Positions 19,114 through 31,180 of a stretch of 64,000 bases of DNA are shown in pieces. The DNA comes from Psychromonas algarum (GTDB taxonomy: Bacteria > Pseudomonadota > Gammaproteobacteria > Enterobacterales > Psychromonadaceae), in NCBI RefSeq assembly GCF_004376845.1, contig NZ_SNUW01000009.1, positions 62,001 to 126,000 of the forward strand, read 5' to 3'. The notes under the pieces are model-generated. The model was not told the DNA's origin. It worked only from the letters and a program-made list of their open reading frames with translations, and ran no database searches. The position numbers were made by a program, and so were the translations under genes. The number at the start of each line of letters is the position of its first letter. Positions within the stretch are counted from its first letter, which is position 1.

Positions 19114-19890
19114 CTAAAATTCTTTGAATGTTACTTGGTATTTACCAAGACCTTCATATTCAATTTCTGTTGCTTGAGCTACAACTTCAATTGCACCAGC
19201 ATAAGAACCAGTAATGATAGTTTGGCCTTTTTTGAAGCTTACACCTCTTTCACGCATGAAGTTAATTAACCAGTAAACAGGTGTGTGTGCAGATAGGTTA
19301 GGGTGTTTACCATCGTAACTTTCACCATTGATTGATAGCTTAATTGTCGCTGCATCGTATGCTTGTGCTTTAGTGATTTCAGGACCGACAAAGATACCTT
19401 GGTTTAATAAACAATCAGCTAATTTATCAAAGAAAGTTAAGTCATCATTTGGAGCGTAACGACGTTGCAATAACTCTAGTGCCATGTGCGTAGAAGCGAT
19501 TGCATTATCAATTTCTTCATTTGTGTATGCATCTTCACGAGCAGGTAAGTCAGCACCTAATACAAATGCAATTTCAGGCTCGATTAATGTTTTACCAGCT
19601 TCAGTTGATTTAACTAAACATTCTGCACCTTGTTGTACAGTACCTTCTAAAACAGGACCCACAACCATTTGCTCTGGGTTTAATGGTACTAAACATTTCC
19701 AACCAGCGATTGATTTACCGCTTGCTTCAACTGTTGCAACTTGGATTGCAAGTGCATCATCTAGGTTAGCAGGACGACAATCAGCAGGTAACGCATCACC
19801 TCTATGGTTATCTTCACGACGAGTTAAGAATTCTTGCGCGGCTTTTAAACATGCTTCTTTGTTTAATGTTTGTGTAGTTTTTTCAGTCAT
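19114..19890 (-). CDS. 2-keto-4-pentenoate hydratase-like enzyme
   Basis: A 258-residue protein of the fumarylacetoacetate-hydrolase fold, in the hydratase/4-oxalocrotonate decarboxylase branch (MhpD-like). Typical features are AGWKCLVP near the substrate pocket, the metal-binding acidic cluster EPEIAFVLG, and ITGSYAGAIEV near the C-terminus. Such enzymes hydrate 2-oxo-alkenoates in aromatic breakdown, but no other catabolic gene (dioxygenase, aldolase) lies nearby, so the physiological substrate is unknown. The gene is alone, read toward a shared terminator. Confidence 0.8.
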   Translation of the reverse strand: MTEKTTQTLNKEACLKAAQEFLTRREDNHRGDALPADCRPANLDDALAIQVATVEASGKSIAGWKCLVPLNPEQMVVGPVLEGTVQQGAECLVKSTEAGKTLIEPEIAFVLGADLPAREDAYTNEEIDNAIASTHMALELLQRRYAPNDDLTFFDKLADCLLNQGIFVGPEITKAQAYDAATIKLSINGESYDGKHPNLSAHTPVYWLINFMRERGVSFKKGQTIITGSYAGAIEVVAQATEIEYEGLGKYQVTFKEF

Positions 19891-20077
19891 TTTTGTTCTC
19901 TTTTAAATAAAGGCTACAGCCATGGTCGGGATAATAAAATCTGCGATAATATTACTCTTAAAATGAGTAAAAAGTTAGTGCTGTTTTATTTTACACTTTC
20001 ATCTGCTTGTAAAGTTGTGCTGAATACACTCGACATTAAAGGTAATGCTTTTATAATCACTTTTTAACTTTGCTAAA

Positions 20078-20617
20078 ATGGATTTTAACTTGTTAAGTAC
20101 CTCGCCTTTCTTTCGTCTGCGATTTTGGTTTCTCTTATGCGGATTCACAACGTCGCCTGTCGTGGCAGACTCATTAGATTTATATTCAATCAATACGGGT
20201 TCGTTTATTTTCCATGCAGTCCCTCTTAATCCAGATTCAAATCAGTATTTTGATAATTGGTTATTTTCGGTTGAACGTAAATTTAGTGCCGACTCCGATT
20301 ACAGCTTATTTACAGGCACCTTTTTAAATAGCCAAGGAAATCGTTGTGCACTACTTGGTGTACGTAAAGATTGGTATCAATTTACTGATAAATTAGTGCT
20401 TAAAGGTGTTTACGCTTACGCAGGAGAGTTTTTTATTGATGCTTTTGAAAACTGTGGTGACGATGGTTTTTATGGAAAGATGAAAGATAAAACAGGGGTT
20501 GGTTTTGCTCCTTATATTTACACTGCTGCACAATACAATTTTACTGATTATTTTGGGTTAGAAGGTGGATTAATGTTGCCGGGTATTTTGGTTATGAGTA
20601 TGCAGTGGAGCTTTTAA
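20078..20617 (+). CDS. Possible outer-membrane or exported protein, unknown
   Basis: A 179-residue protein. The N-terminus is basic and then hydrophobic (RLRFWFLLCGF), with a plausible signal cleavage after VVA near residue 30. The mature part is rich in aromatic residues and alternating patterns, and ends with MSMQWSF, a terminal Phe preceded by alternating hydrophobics as in outer-membrane barrels. Two cysteines (in NRCALLG and FENCGDD) could form a disulfide. I cannot match it to a family; a small eight-stranded barrel is a reasonable guess. Confidence 0.6.
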   Translation: MDFNLLSTSPFFRLRFWFLLCGFTTSPVVADSLDLYSINTGSFIFHAVPLNPDSNQYFDNWLFSVERKFSADSDYSLFTGTFLNSQGNRCALLGVRKDWYQFTDKLVLKGVYAYAGEFFIDAFENCGDDGFYGKMKDKTGVGFAPYIYTAAQYNFTDYFGLEGGLMLPGILVMSMQWSF

Positions 20618-20652
20618 TGACCACCGCAGGACTTGTATAAATATTCTGATAA

Positions 20653-20680
20653 AGCCATATCAGCAATCAACAATATGGCT
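20653..20680. terminator. Possible hairpin terminator between convergent genes
   Basis: AGCCATAT and ATATGGCT form an eight-base stem with a 12-base loop between the exported-protein gene and astE. It is followed on the plus strand by TATTGATTTTT, an imperfect T tract. Confidence 0.5.
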
Positions 20681-20689
20681 TATTGATTT

Positions 20690-21691
20690 TTATTGAGGCT
20701 GTAATGTGATTGCAGATAAATCTGCTTCAGCCAGTAATAATCCAGCCCTAAAACCAATTTTAACTTTGCTGTTGGGGAATAGAATATAAGCTTCCTCCTT
20801 TTCAGCCAAATACTCTACGTCATGATCCGATGCAATTACAGAGCCTGTTTTAAAGGCACTAAAGTTTTCTAAATCATCTGAAAAATGTAATTTAAAGTGC
20901 TCGCTTCGTTTTGTCATCACTTGTGTTACTTTATATACAGATAATGTGGAATCTGTATTTTCAGTGTATTGCTGTTTGGTGATCAAGTTGATTAAACCAC
21001 TTTGAATATTTACAAACTCTTGCAAATTATTCTCACCAAAAGGTTTAGCTTTCCCCAGTTCTAAAGTACAACTTTCCGCTGCAAACTCATTACTAGTGAA
21101 ATAACTGAAAGTAGCGGCGGGTGCGTGGTTAACTACTAATGCTTGTAGTTTGATGCTTTGTAACCAAGCTATCATGTCATGGTTATATTGCCCTGATTTA
21201 ACAAAAGGTAATAGACCAAAGGTTTTATGTAATGACGGTTTAATCGCTGTATGTAGATCAAAATGTAACTTAGATTGAGTTGGTTTTTTATTATAAAAAT
21301 CTGCCACAACTTGTTGTAATGTGGCTGCTCGTCGTGTTTCTACATTACTGTCATAACAAGAAAAATGCCCACTGAATAAGCGGTTCATATCAATATCTAA
21401 ATAGCGTTTACCTTGGCGCATTGCTTCCAAGTTACCTAAAATAATCATTAAACGTACTTTCAGGGTATGTCTGTCCATTAAAATATCGTTTACTAAGGTC
21501 GCAATAATTTCTACGGGAGCTGTTTCATTACCATGAATAGCGGCAGAGATAAGTACACTTTTAGTATTCTTTGAGTGGGGCTCAAAGATGATCACCCCAG
21601 GTTCAGGGCGAAACCAAGAAGCGGTTTCGGTATGTCCTGAGTAACTTGATATTTTATCACCCGCGAGGGTTTCTGCTAAAAAATCGAACAT
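20690..21691 (-). CDS. astE: Succinylglutamate desuccinylase
   Basis: AstE (AruE) is the last enzyme of the arginine succinyltransferase pathway, cleaving N-succinylglutamate to glutamate and succinate. The 333-residue protein is a zinc-dependent carboxypeptidase-like enzyme: HGNETAPVE supplies the first His and Glu ligands and LHFDLHTA the second His; LELGKAKPFGEN contains the likely catalytic Glu. It is the last gene of the aruCFG-astDBE run, seven bases after astB. Confidence 0.95.
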   Translation of the reverse strand: MFDFLAETLAGDKISSYSGHTETASWFRPEPGVIIFEPHSKNTKSVLISAAIHGNETAPVEIIATLVNDILMDRHTLKVRLMIILGNLEAMRQGKRYLDIDMNRLFSGHFSCYDSNVETRRAATLQQVVADFYNKKPTQSKLHFDLHTAIKPSLHKTFGLLPFVKSGQYNHDMIAWLQSIKLQALVVNHAPAATFSYFTSNEFAAESCTLELGKAKPFGENNLQEFVNIQSGLINLITKQQYTENTDSTLSVYKVTQVMTKRSEHFKLHFSDDLENFSAFKTGSVIASDHDVEYLAEKEEAYILFPNSKVKIGFRAGLLLAEADLSAITLQPQ

Positions 21692-21698
21692 GTTAACC

Positions 21699-23042
21699 TC
21701 AGACTTGCTGAAATGAATAAATAGAACCTAAGTTCATAATTTTTGTTAATTCATCAAGTGCAATGCGATTTTCTAACAAGAGTTGTGGATCGGCTAAATC
21801 AGCTTCAACTAAACGATCTCGATAATGTTTATTCACCCAATGTTGTAGTGACTGATATAAAGTTTCATTCATTAGCGATTGTTGGTTGGTTGCTTTTAGT
21901 TCATGCTCGTTAAGTACAACACGTAGACGTAAACATGCAGGGCCGCCACCATTTGCCATACTTTCTCGTAGGTCAAAAACGCGCACTTCATCTATTGGAT
22001 TATTACCTTGGATCAACTCTTGTAAATAAGTCCAAACGCGTGGATTACTGCGTGATTCTTCTGGCACTATAATTAACATTTTACCGTTAGTTTTAGTTAA
22101 TAATTGGCTATTAAATAAGTAGGTTGTCACGGCATCATTAACACTTACTTTATTGCTTGGTACTTCAATAGGCATAAATTGACTGCCTAGTTTCTGTAGC
22201 TTTTGTTGTATTTCAGTAAATGCACTTTGTTGGTTTAAAAATGCTTCTTGGTGATGGAATAAAACATTGCCATTGCTTACTGAAATTACGTCATTATGAA
22301 AAACACCTTGATCAATAACACTTGGGTTTTGTTGTATAAAAACGGTTTTTTCTTGATCAAGTTGATGTAAACGCGCAATAGCTTCACTTGCTTCTCGAGT
22401 TTGTCTCGCCGGGTATTGTTGCGGCTCTACCGTTCCGCCATAAACTTGTTTTCCGTAAACAAATACTTCAACCCCGGATTGTCCATAGTCTGCACATAAA
22501 CGGTTATGGTTTGCCGCCCCTTCATCGCCCATAATACTTTGTTGTGGTAGAGCTTGATGGTGTGAAAAGTATTGTTTATCAGCAAAAATGCTTTTAAGTA
22601 CATTACTTGTTGTTTGCTCTTCAATCGCTCGGTGAAATTTATTATTAAGATTAGAAACGGTAAAATGCACCTTGCCATCAGCACTGTCTGCTGAAGGTGA
22701 TACGGTTGCTGCATTAGCAACCCACATCGAAGAAGCAGAACTTACTGTGGTTAATAAATGTGGTGCTTTTTTTGCTGCTTGTGTCAGTACATTTGTATCA
22801 TCACCACTAAACCCCAGTTGTCTTAATGTATCAATACAAGGTCTTTCCTGTGGTGGTATAACACCTTGCTGAAAACCCATATCAGCAAGTGTTTTCATTT
22901 TTTCTAAACCTTGTAACGCAGCAAGTTTAGGGTTAGCAGCTGTATTTTTGTTTGATGTTGATGCAACATTACCAAATGAAAGACCAGCATAATTGTGAGT
23001 TAATCCCACTAGCCCATCAAAATTTACTTCATATGCAGACAT
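21699..23042 (-). CDS. astB: N-succinylarginine dihydrolase
   Basis: AstB (AruB) hydrolyses N-succinylarginine to succinylornithine, CO2 and two ammonia. The start region [20 protein letters not shown] is nearly identical to E. coli AstB, and the length (447 residues) is typical of the amidinotransferase-fold family. The motif [13 protein letters not shown] near the C-terminus carries the catalytic Cys. Two ATGs are close together; I take the one at 23042 because AGGA at 23050-23053 lies seven bases before it but only one base before the ATG at 23048. Confidence 0.96.
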   Translation of the reverse strand: MSAYEVNFDGLVGLTHNYAGLSFGNVASTSNKNTAANPKLAALQGLEKMKTLADMGFQQGVIPPQERPCIDTLRQLGFSGDDTNVLTQAAKKAPHLLTTVSSASSMWVANAATVSPSADSADGKVHFTVSNLNNKFHRAIEEQTTSNVLKSIFADKQYFSHHQALPQQSIMGDEGAANHNRLCADYGQSGVEVFVYGKQVYGGTVEPQQYPARQTREASEAIARLHQLDQEKTVFIQQNPSVIDQGVFHNDVISVSNGNVLFHHQEAFLNQQSAFTEIQQKLQKLGSQFMPIEVPSNKVSVNDAVTTYLFNSQLLTKTNGKMLIIVPEESRSNPRVWTYLQELIQGNNPIDEVRVFDLRESMANGGGPACLRLRVVLNEHELKATNQQSLMNETLYQSLQHWVNKHYRDRLVEADLADPQLLLENRIALDELTKIMNLGSIYSFQQV

Positions 23043-23060
23043 ATTCATTTCCTGTACAAA

Positions 23061-25564
<2,504 letters not shown>

Positions 25565-25599
25565 GTTGATATTCCCTTAATGTTATTGAGTGCCATTAT

Positions 25600-26613
25600 T
25601 TACAGTGCAACGCAGAAAACATTCTGCCCATGGCTTAGCTTGATTTGTTCTTTATTTTGTTGCGACAACATCAGTTGTTGTCCCTGTAAAACACCTTCTA
25701 CTATGTAAGCTTTAAAACTATTATTCTCAGCCATGCCAAGTAAATAATGTTGAGTAGGAAGATGTGTTGTATTAATGGCTAATGAAACAGATTTTATTTT
25801 TTGGCAAAGAGAAATAGCATTACGAGGCGCTGTTAAAATAGGGCCTGCATCGAATATTTCGATGTATTTATCTGGCTCAAATCCTTCATTGCTTAAAAGG
25901 TCACATTGTAGTTGTGCTTCACTATGCTCCATGCCCATTACCGCTTGAGCTTCTTCATTAATCAAGGTTACATAAAGTGGGTGATAAGGCATCATTTCAG
26001 TAATAAAAGTTTTGCCTAATACTGTGTTGTAATATTCAACTTGGTTGTAATCAATACCAAAAAATTTACGTCCAACATGTTCCCAAAAAGGGGCGCGACC
26101 ATTTTCGTCAAAGATGCCAGGTAATACCGCCATCCAATCATTTGCAAAACGCATCGGGAAAACGCTCATAAAGAGTAAACGTCCTAATGTGATTAAAGAT
26201 GGATAGAAAGTATCAGTAAGGTTTGGGCTTATATAAAATGAGCAAAGCTGAGAGTGATCACTAAGATCATGATTCAAAGTCAAAGCATGTATTCGACTAT
26301 GGATATTTAATTTAGCTGATGAATGAATTTTAATATCATTGCGAAAAGAGTAAAAAGGCTCTCTATTACCGGCTAATGCATTGATAGCACCCGTCCCTAA
26401 TAATTGTCCTGTTAATATTTCTTCTAAAACAAATAAATAAGACTCTTCACCAGGTGTGCATACGTCTTGTTCAAATGAGTGTATAGAATGTTCAACTTTA
26501 GCTAGTAAGTGAGATCGTTTAGCTGGTAGTGTTGAAACCATTGGACCACTTGCATCTGCTAAGCGTTCTAGGTGACTGATATCACTTAACTGTACTGGAC
26601 GTAGTACTATCAT
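25600..26613 (-). CDS. aruF: Arginine/ornithine N-succinyltransferase, first subunit
   Basis: AruF is the other AstA-family subunit, about 337 residues, homologous to its downstream neighbour. It shares the pattern MIVLRPVQLSDISHLERLAD at the N-terminus, SQLCSFYISP in the centre and GFEPDKYIEIFDAGPILTAP in the substrate-binding region. I start at ATG 26613 rather than a TTG two codons upstream, because AAGGA lies ten bases before the ATG and the N-terminus then matches other AruF proteins. It abuts the aruC stop. The two subunits probably form a hetero-oligomer as in Pseudomonas. Confidence 0.93.
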   Translation of the reverse strand: MIVLRPVQLSDISHLERLADASGPMVSTLPAKRSHLLAKVEHSIHSFEQDVCTPGEESYLFVLEEILTGQLLGTGAINALAGNREPFYSFRNDIKIHSSAKLNIHSRIHALTLNHDLSDHSQLCSFYISPNLTDTFYPSLITLGRLLFMSVFPMRFANDWMAVLPGIFDENGRAPFWEHVGRKFFGIDYNQVEYYNTVLGKTFITEMMPYHPLYVTLINEEAQAVMGMEHSEAQLQCDLLSNEGFEPDKYIEIFDAGPILTAPRNAISLCQKIKSVSLAINTTHLPTQHYLLGMAENNSFKAYIVEGVLQGQQLMLSQQNKEQIKLSHGQNVFCVAL

Positions 26614-26619
26614 TGTCAA

Positions 26620-27834
26620 TTAATCCTTATTTAAATAGATATTTATTGCTGATGAAAATCGCGCTAAACCAGTTTCAATATCTTCTTTTGGCACATTTAA
26701 AGCAGGAGCAAAACGTACTACGTTAGGCCCTGCAATTAATAAAATAAGACCTTCTTGTGCGGCTATATTACTAATTGCTTTTGCTTGTCCCTGGTGCTGT
26801 TCGTTTAATTCGCAGCCAATTAATAATCCCATCGAGCGGATCTCTTTGAAGATTGCTGCTTTTTCATTGATTAGGTTAAGTTGTGATAGGAATAGCTGAT
26901 TACGCTCTGTCACACCTTGTAAAAACTCTGGCTGATTAACCTCGTCTAATACTGCGTTTGCAACGGCAGCTGCAAGAGGGTTACCACCATAAGTTGTTCC
27001 GTGAGTACCAGCAGACAAGGTAGTTGCAAATTTGTCTGTTGTTAACATTGCCGCAATTGGAAAACCACCACCAAGCGCTTTTGCTGTAGAGATAACATCT
27101 GGTTTTATACCATAGTGCATATATGCATAAAGATGTCCTGTGCGGCCTACACCTGTTTGCACTTCATCAAAAATTAAAACTGCATCATGTTGATCGCAAA
27201 GCTCACGTAAACTACGTAAAAACTCACGATCTGCAGGTATTACGCCACCTTCACCTTGAATTGGCTCTACGATCACTGCACAAGTGTTTGCGCCGATAGT
27301 TGCTTTTGCTGCTTCAATATCATTAAAACCAATGTGGCGAATACCAGCAGGTAGAGGTGCAAAGTCTTGAGAGTATTTAGGTTGTCCACCAGCACTGACG
27401 GTGAATAACGTACGGCCATGAAAACCACTGTTAAATGCAACAATTTCATTTTTATGTGCACCGTGATGATCAAGTGCATATTTTCTTGCTAGTTTAAGCG
27501 CCGCTTCATTTGCTTCTGCGCCTGAGTTGCAGAAGAACGCTTTATCTGCAAAAGTGCTCTCAACTAATTTTTTAGCTAATGTTAAAACAGGTTCATTACT
27601 GTAACCATTGCCAATATGCCAAAGAGACTCGGCTTGTTGATTTAATGCTTGTTTAAGCTTGTCATTTGTGTGTCCTAATACGTTCACCGCAATGCCGCCA
27701 GCAAAGTCTATATATTCTTTACCTTGTTGATCTACAACAACAGAACCTTTTGCTTTAACGGGAATAAATGAAGCAGGTGCGTAAGTAGGGATCATATATT
27801 GATCAAAATCTTTTCTTGTTACTTGCTGGGTCAT
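26620..27834 (-). CDS. aruC: Succinylornithine/acetylornithine aminotransferase
   Basis: A PLP-dependent class III aminotransferase of 404 residues that converts succinylornithine to its semialdehyde in arginine breakdown and may also act on acetylornithine in biosynthesis (ArgD/AstC). The PLP motif [14 protein letters not shown] and the Schiff-base Lys in [10 protein letters not shown] are clear. The N-terminal [19 protein letters not shown] resembles Pseudomonas AruC. It is the first gene of the catabolic run and is separated from argR by 92 bases that hold a possible regulator site. Confidence 0.94.
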   Translation of the reverse strand: MTQQVTRKDFDQYMIPTYAPASFIPVKAKGSVVVDQQGKEYIDFAGGIAVNVLGHTNDKLKQALNQQAESLWHIGNGYSNEPVLTLAKKLVESTFADKAFFCNSGAEANEAALKLARKYALDHHGAHKNEIVAFNSGFHGRTLFTVSAGGQPKYSQDFAPLPAGIRHIGFNDIEAAKATIGANTCAVIVEPIQGEGGVIPADREFLRSLRELCDQHDAVLIFDEVQTGVGRTGHLYAYMHYGIKPDVISTAKALGGGFPIAAMLTTDKFATTLSAGTHGTTYGGNPLAAAVANAVLDEVNQPEFLQGVTERNQLFLSQLNLINEKAAIFKEIRSMGLLIGCELNEQHQGQAKAISNIAAQEGLILLIAGPNVVRFAPALNVPKEDIETGLARFSSAINIYLNKD

Positions 27835-27893
27835 AATGGTTGCCTCTTTAGTTGTTGTATTAACTTAGAATAGAGGACTTATATTTTTTATGC

Positions 27894-27910
27894 TTTCATA
27901 AATGCGACCA
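27894..27910 (-). promoter_or_regulatory. Possible ArgR half-site upstream of aruC
   Basis: On the minus strand GGTCGC, eight bases, then AA occurs here, five of six plus AA compared with the Pseudomonas ArgR pattern TGTCGC-N8-AA as I recall it. It lies 60-76 bases before the aruC start in the argR-aruC gap. A single half-site by eye is weak evidence. Confidence 0.35.
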
Positions 27911-27926
27911 AAACGTATAGATTTGC

Positions 27927-28919
27927 TCACTTAACAGTAAGGTATTTTGCTCGTTCTTGGCGGGGAGTTAATTGGAAGAATGATTTATAGCTTGAAGAGA
28001 AGTGTGGGCCACTTGAAAACCCACAACTTAAACCAATTTGCACAATTGACTTATTACTTGTTTGTAAGAGATGTTGTGCTCGCTTCAAGCGAATTTGCAA
28101 ATAATGACGAGCAGGCATGGTATTTAAATAACGTTTAAATAAACGTTCTAACTGGCGACGAGAAATAGAAATAAGTTCAGCAATTTCATCACTTGCGAGT
28201 GGTTCTTCAATATTATTTTCCATTAAATCAATGGCCATGGTCAGCTTAGGTTGTAAATCTTCACCGGCTAATGATTTGTTGGGTAGACGCTGTCTTTCAC
28301 TGCCCACTCGTAAGCGATCTAAACAAAGATGGTCACTAATTTGATTAATTAAATCTGCTTCTTCATGTTGTGATAAATAGTCAATTAGATAGTCTAGTGT
28401 TGCCAATTGTCCCGCACAGCTACTAATGCGTTGTTTTGTTTGGTAGAGCTCATGACTAACAGTGACTTCAGGATAGCGATCTTTAAAATGATCAATGAGG
28501 GACCAATGAACGACCATCTTGTGTGTCAAAGCAATGCCACTATCAAGTAACCACCATGCACCGGCTTTAATAGCTAGTATTTGTCCATCTTGTTGTCGAT
28601 AATAACGCTGTAGTACTTTTTTGATAGGCATTGGAATAGCATGCCTAGGCGGTGTATCTGCAACAATGATCAATAAATCATAGTGTTCTAAATCAGATAA
28701 TAGATCTGCGTTTTCTAATGCAATGAGTGGTGGATGATTTATTTGTGGATGACATGAGGTGGTGTGGTATTGCTTGACAGTATTAAGTAGTGATAAATGA
28801 TAATGATGCTGCCCAATCAATTGATTTGCTAATAAAAAAGGTTCGCAAATTGCGCCATAACTGAGTTGCGAACAACCTTGTGGCGCAAAAATACCAATGC
28901 GAATGACAGCTTCAGCCAT
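27927..28919 (-). CDS. argR: AraC-family arginine-responsive regulator (Pseudomonas ArgR type)
   Basis: A 330-residue transcription factor with an N-terminal class I glutamine-amidotransferase-like sensor domain (about 5-200) and a C-terminal AraC double helix-turn-helix (SDEIAELISISRRQLERLFK and later IVQIGLSCGFSSGPHFSSSYK). In Pseudomonas the equivalent ArgR activates aot and aru genes with arginine. The gene sits exactly as there: four bases after aotP and just upstream of aruC. It is unrelated to E. coli ArgR. It most likely controls both the operon it belongs to and aruC. Confidence 0.92.
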   Translation of the reverse strand: MAEAVIRIGIFAPQGCSQLSYGAICEPFLLANQLIGQHHYHLSLLNTVKQYHTTSCHPQINHPPLIALENADLLSDLEHYDLLIIVADTPPRHAIPMPIKKVLQRYYRQQDGQILAIKAGAWWLLDSGIALTHKMVVHWSLIDHFKDRYPEVTVSHELYQTKQRISSCAGQLATLDYLIDYLSQHEEADLINQISDHLCLDRLRVGSERQRLPNKSLAGEDLQPKLTMAIDLMENNIEEPLASDEIAELISISRRQLERLFKRYLNTMPARHYLQIRLKRAQHLLQTSNKSIVQIGLSCGFSSGPHFSSSYKSFFQLTPRQERAKYLTVK

Positions 28920-28923
28920 TATC

Positions 28924-29700
28924 TTAGCTACTTAGTGAACCAGATAAAAATTGTTGTAATCGTTCACTTTTAGGTGAATTAAAGACTTCGTCTGGAGAAC
29001 CTTCCTCTTCTATTTTTCCTTGGTGTAAAAAAACCACATGGTTAGCAACATTGCGAGCAAATTCCATTTCATGTGTTACCACAATCATGGTTTTACCGTC
29101 TTCAGCTAATTTTTGCATGATCTTTAATACTTCACCGACTAGTTCAGGATCAAGTGCAGATGTTGGTTCATCAAATAATAATACTTCAGGTTCCATTGCT
29201 AAAGCTCGCGCAATAGAAACACGTTGCTGTTGACCACCTGAAAGCTGAGATGGATAACGCTGTTGTGCTTTTTCATCGATGCCAACAGTATTTAAATAAT
29301 CGATAGCTTTTTTCTTTGCTGCCTGTTTATCTATCCCTAAAACCTGAATAGGAGCAACCATTACATTTTCTAATACTGTCATGTGCCCCCATAGATTAAA
29401 GTGTTGGAAAACCATGGTTAGCTTCGTTCTAAGTAGTTGTAGCTCTTTATTATCAAATACTTTTAATTGGCCATCGGTATCTCGTACCATTTTTATAAAC
29501 TTGCCACCAATATAAATATTACCTTCAGAAGGTTTTTCAAGAAAGTTTAAACAACGTAAAAATGTACTTTTACCTGAACCAGAAGATCCAATAATACTAA
29601 TAACATCGCCTGCTTTTGCTTGTAAAGAGATGCCTTTGATCACCTCATTTTCACCGTATTTTTTATGTAATCCAGTAACGGCTAATTTTGTTTGTTCCAT
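28924..29700 (-). CDS. aotP: Arginine/ornithine ABC transporter ATPase
   Basis: The ATP-binding subunit (258 residues) of a polar amino acid importer. Walker A GSSGSGKST is near 36-44, the signature is LSGGQQQR and Walker B LLFDEPTSALDPE; GLHKKYGENEVIKGISL is the typical HisP/AotP N-terminus. Together with aotQ, aotM and aotJ it forms an arginine/ornithine uptake system. The assignment to arginine rests on synteny with Pseudomonas and on linkage to the catabolic genes; HisP-type proteins look alike by sequence. Confidence 0.92.
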   Translation of the reverse strand: MEQTKLAVTGLHKKYGENEVIKGISLQAKAGDVISIIGSSGSGKSTFLRCLNFLEKPSEGNIYIGGKFIKMVRDTDGQLKVFDNKELQLLRTKLTMVFQHFNLWGHMTVLENVMVAPIQVLGIDKQAAKKKAIDYLNTVGIDEKAQQRYPSQLSGGQQQRVSIARALAMEPEVLLFDEPTSALDPELVGEVLKIMQKLAEDGKTMIVVTHEMEFARNVANHVVFLHQGKIEEEGSPDEVFNSPKSERLQQFLSGSLSS

Positions 29701-29718
29701 GCTGTTTTCCTGTTTCCT

Positions 29719-30432
29719 TTAATTTGATAAAGGCTGTAGATGTTTTAGCCATTTTTTTTCAGACTGTCTAAAAAGAGAGACAAGTACTAGTGAAATAATT
29801 AAATATATAATTGCGGCAATACCAAATGCGATGAATGGCTGATAGGTTGCCGAGTTAACATCACGCGCTATTTTTAATATATCTGGTACCGTAGCTGTAA
29901 AAGCTAATGAGGTAGCATGCAACATTAAGATCACTTCATTACTATAAGATGGCATTGATCTGCGTAATGCTGAAGGCATAATTATTTGTGTGTATAGCTT
30001 CCAGTTAGAAAAGCCATAAGCCTTTGCTGCTTCAATTTCACCTTTATCTGTTTCTCGGATTGCGCCTGCGAAAATTTCTGTTGTATAGGCACAAGTATTT
30101 AATATTAAAGCCAATAACGTGCAGTAATAACCACTGCGGAAGAACCAGCTTAGAAAATCAGAATCACGTACAAAATCTAACGTATAAACACCTGAATAGA
30201 ATATAAGTAGTTGCACATATAAAGGTGTTCCTCGAAAGAGATATGAAAATAACCAAACTGGGTATGAAAAATATTTTTTACTAGATGTACGTGCAATGGA
30301 TAAAGGGATTGAAATAATAAATCCAATTAACAACGAAACAACCAATAACATGAGTGTGACAGCAACGCCTGTAAAGCGAAAACCATCAGTCCATAAGTAG
30401 GCTTGACCATATTGTTGTAATGTTTCTATCAT
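29719..30432 (-). CDS. aotM: Arginine/ornithine ABC transporter permease
   Basis: A 237-residue inner-membrane permease of the HisM/AotM group with about five helices and the cytoplasmic EAA loop (GEIEAAKAYGFSNWKLYTQI) that contacts the ATPase. It overlaps aotQ by four bases (ATGA), so translation is coupled, and lies 18 bases before aotP. It forms the heteromeric channel with aotQ. Confidence 0.92.
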   Translation of the reverse strand: MIETLQQYGQAYLWTDGFRFTGVAVTLMLLVVSLLIGFIISIPLSIARTSSKKYFSYPVWLFSYLFRGTPLYVQLLIFYSGVYTLDFVRDSDFLSWFFRSGYYCTLLALILNTCAYTTEIFAGAIRETDKGEIEAAKAYGFSNWKLYTQIIMPSALRRSMPSYSNEVILMLHATSLAFTATVPDILKIARDVNSATYQPFIAFGIAAIIYLIISLVLVSLFRQSEKKWLKHLQPLSN

Positions 30433-31115
30433 GATCTAACTTCCTTACGCTCAAACAGAAACTGCTTATTTACCCAATAAAAAATAGCATTAGAAAAAAT
30501 GGTAAATACTAAATATACGAGAGCTGCAATGATGGTGAAATAGAAGAATTCGTAAGTACCTTTACCAGCCATTTGTGTGGCTTTTACCACGTCAGCTAAA
30601 CCAATAATGGATACTAGTGCTGTTGATTTTAAGATAACCAACCAATTATTTTCTAAACCCGGTAAAGCATGACGCATCATTTGTGGAAATAGGACAAAGC
30701 GAAATACTTGCCATGGTGTAAAACCATAGGCTGTTGCTGCTTCTATTTGGCCTTTTGCCACTGCAAGAAAAGCACCTCGGAATGTTTCCGTAAGATAAGC
30801 GCCATAAATAAAACCAATGGTGATGACACCTGTTGTGAACGGGTCAATATTTACTTGTTGCCAAGAGAAAGCTTCTGTTATTTGATTTATACCTATTTGT
30901 AAGCCATAAAAAATTAATAACATGAGTACGAGATCTGGGATGCCACGAATAATCGTTGAATATAAAACAGCGATAGTTGCAGATAGTTTAGAACCAAAAA
31001 TCTTTGCACAACTCGCCAGTAAACCAAGTATGGTTGCCAATAAAGCGGACAGTAATGCCAATTTTACGGTCATTACTGAACCTTCAATGATTAAATTTGA
31101 GTAACCATAGAGCAT
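30429..31115 (-). CDS. aotQ: Arginine/ornithine ABC transporter permease
   Basis: A 228-residue permease of the HisQ/AotQ group. The N-terminal helix, the periplasmic YSTIIRGIPDLVLMLLIFYG segment and the EAA loop (GQIEAATAYGFTPWQVFRFV) are typical of polar amino acid permeases. It is the second gene of the importer operon, 65 bases downstream of aotJ, and overlaps aotM by four bases. Confidence 0.92.
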   Translation of the reverse strand: MLYGYSNLIIEGSVMTVKLALLSALLATILGLLASCAKIFGSKLSATIAVLYSTIIRGIPDLVLMLLIFYGLQIGINQITEAFSWQQVNIDPFTTGVITIGFIYGAYLTETFRGAFLAVAKGQIEAATAYGFTPWQVFRFVLFPQMMRHALPGLENNWLVILKSTALVSIIGLADVVKATQMAGKGTYEFFYFTIIAALVYLVFTIFSNAIFYWVNKQFLFERKEVRS

Positions 31116-31180
31116 AAAACAGTTTCCTTATCTGACTAACTAACTGCTGCTTAAAACAAACAGCAGTTAATTAACACAGA

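Noticed and set aside
19870-20067. 65-residue plus-strand frame upstream of the exported-protein gene
   Set aside because: It begins inside the hydratase gene on the opposite strand, has no ribosome site and no recognisable sequence.
25600-26613. aruF and aruG as a recent tandem duplication or broken gene
   Set aside because: Both are full-length, clearly diverged, and match the known two-subunit arrangement of Pseudomonas.
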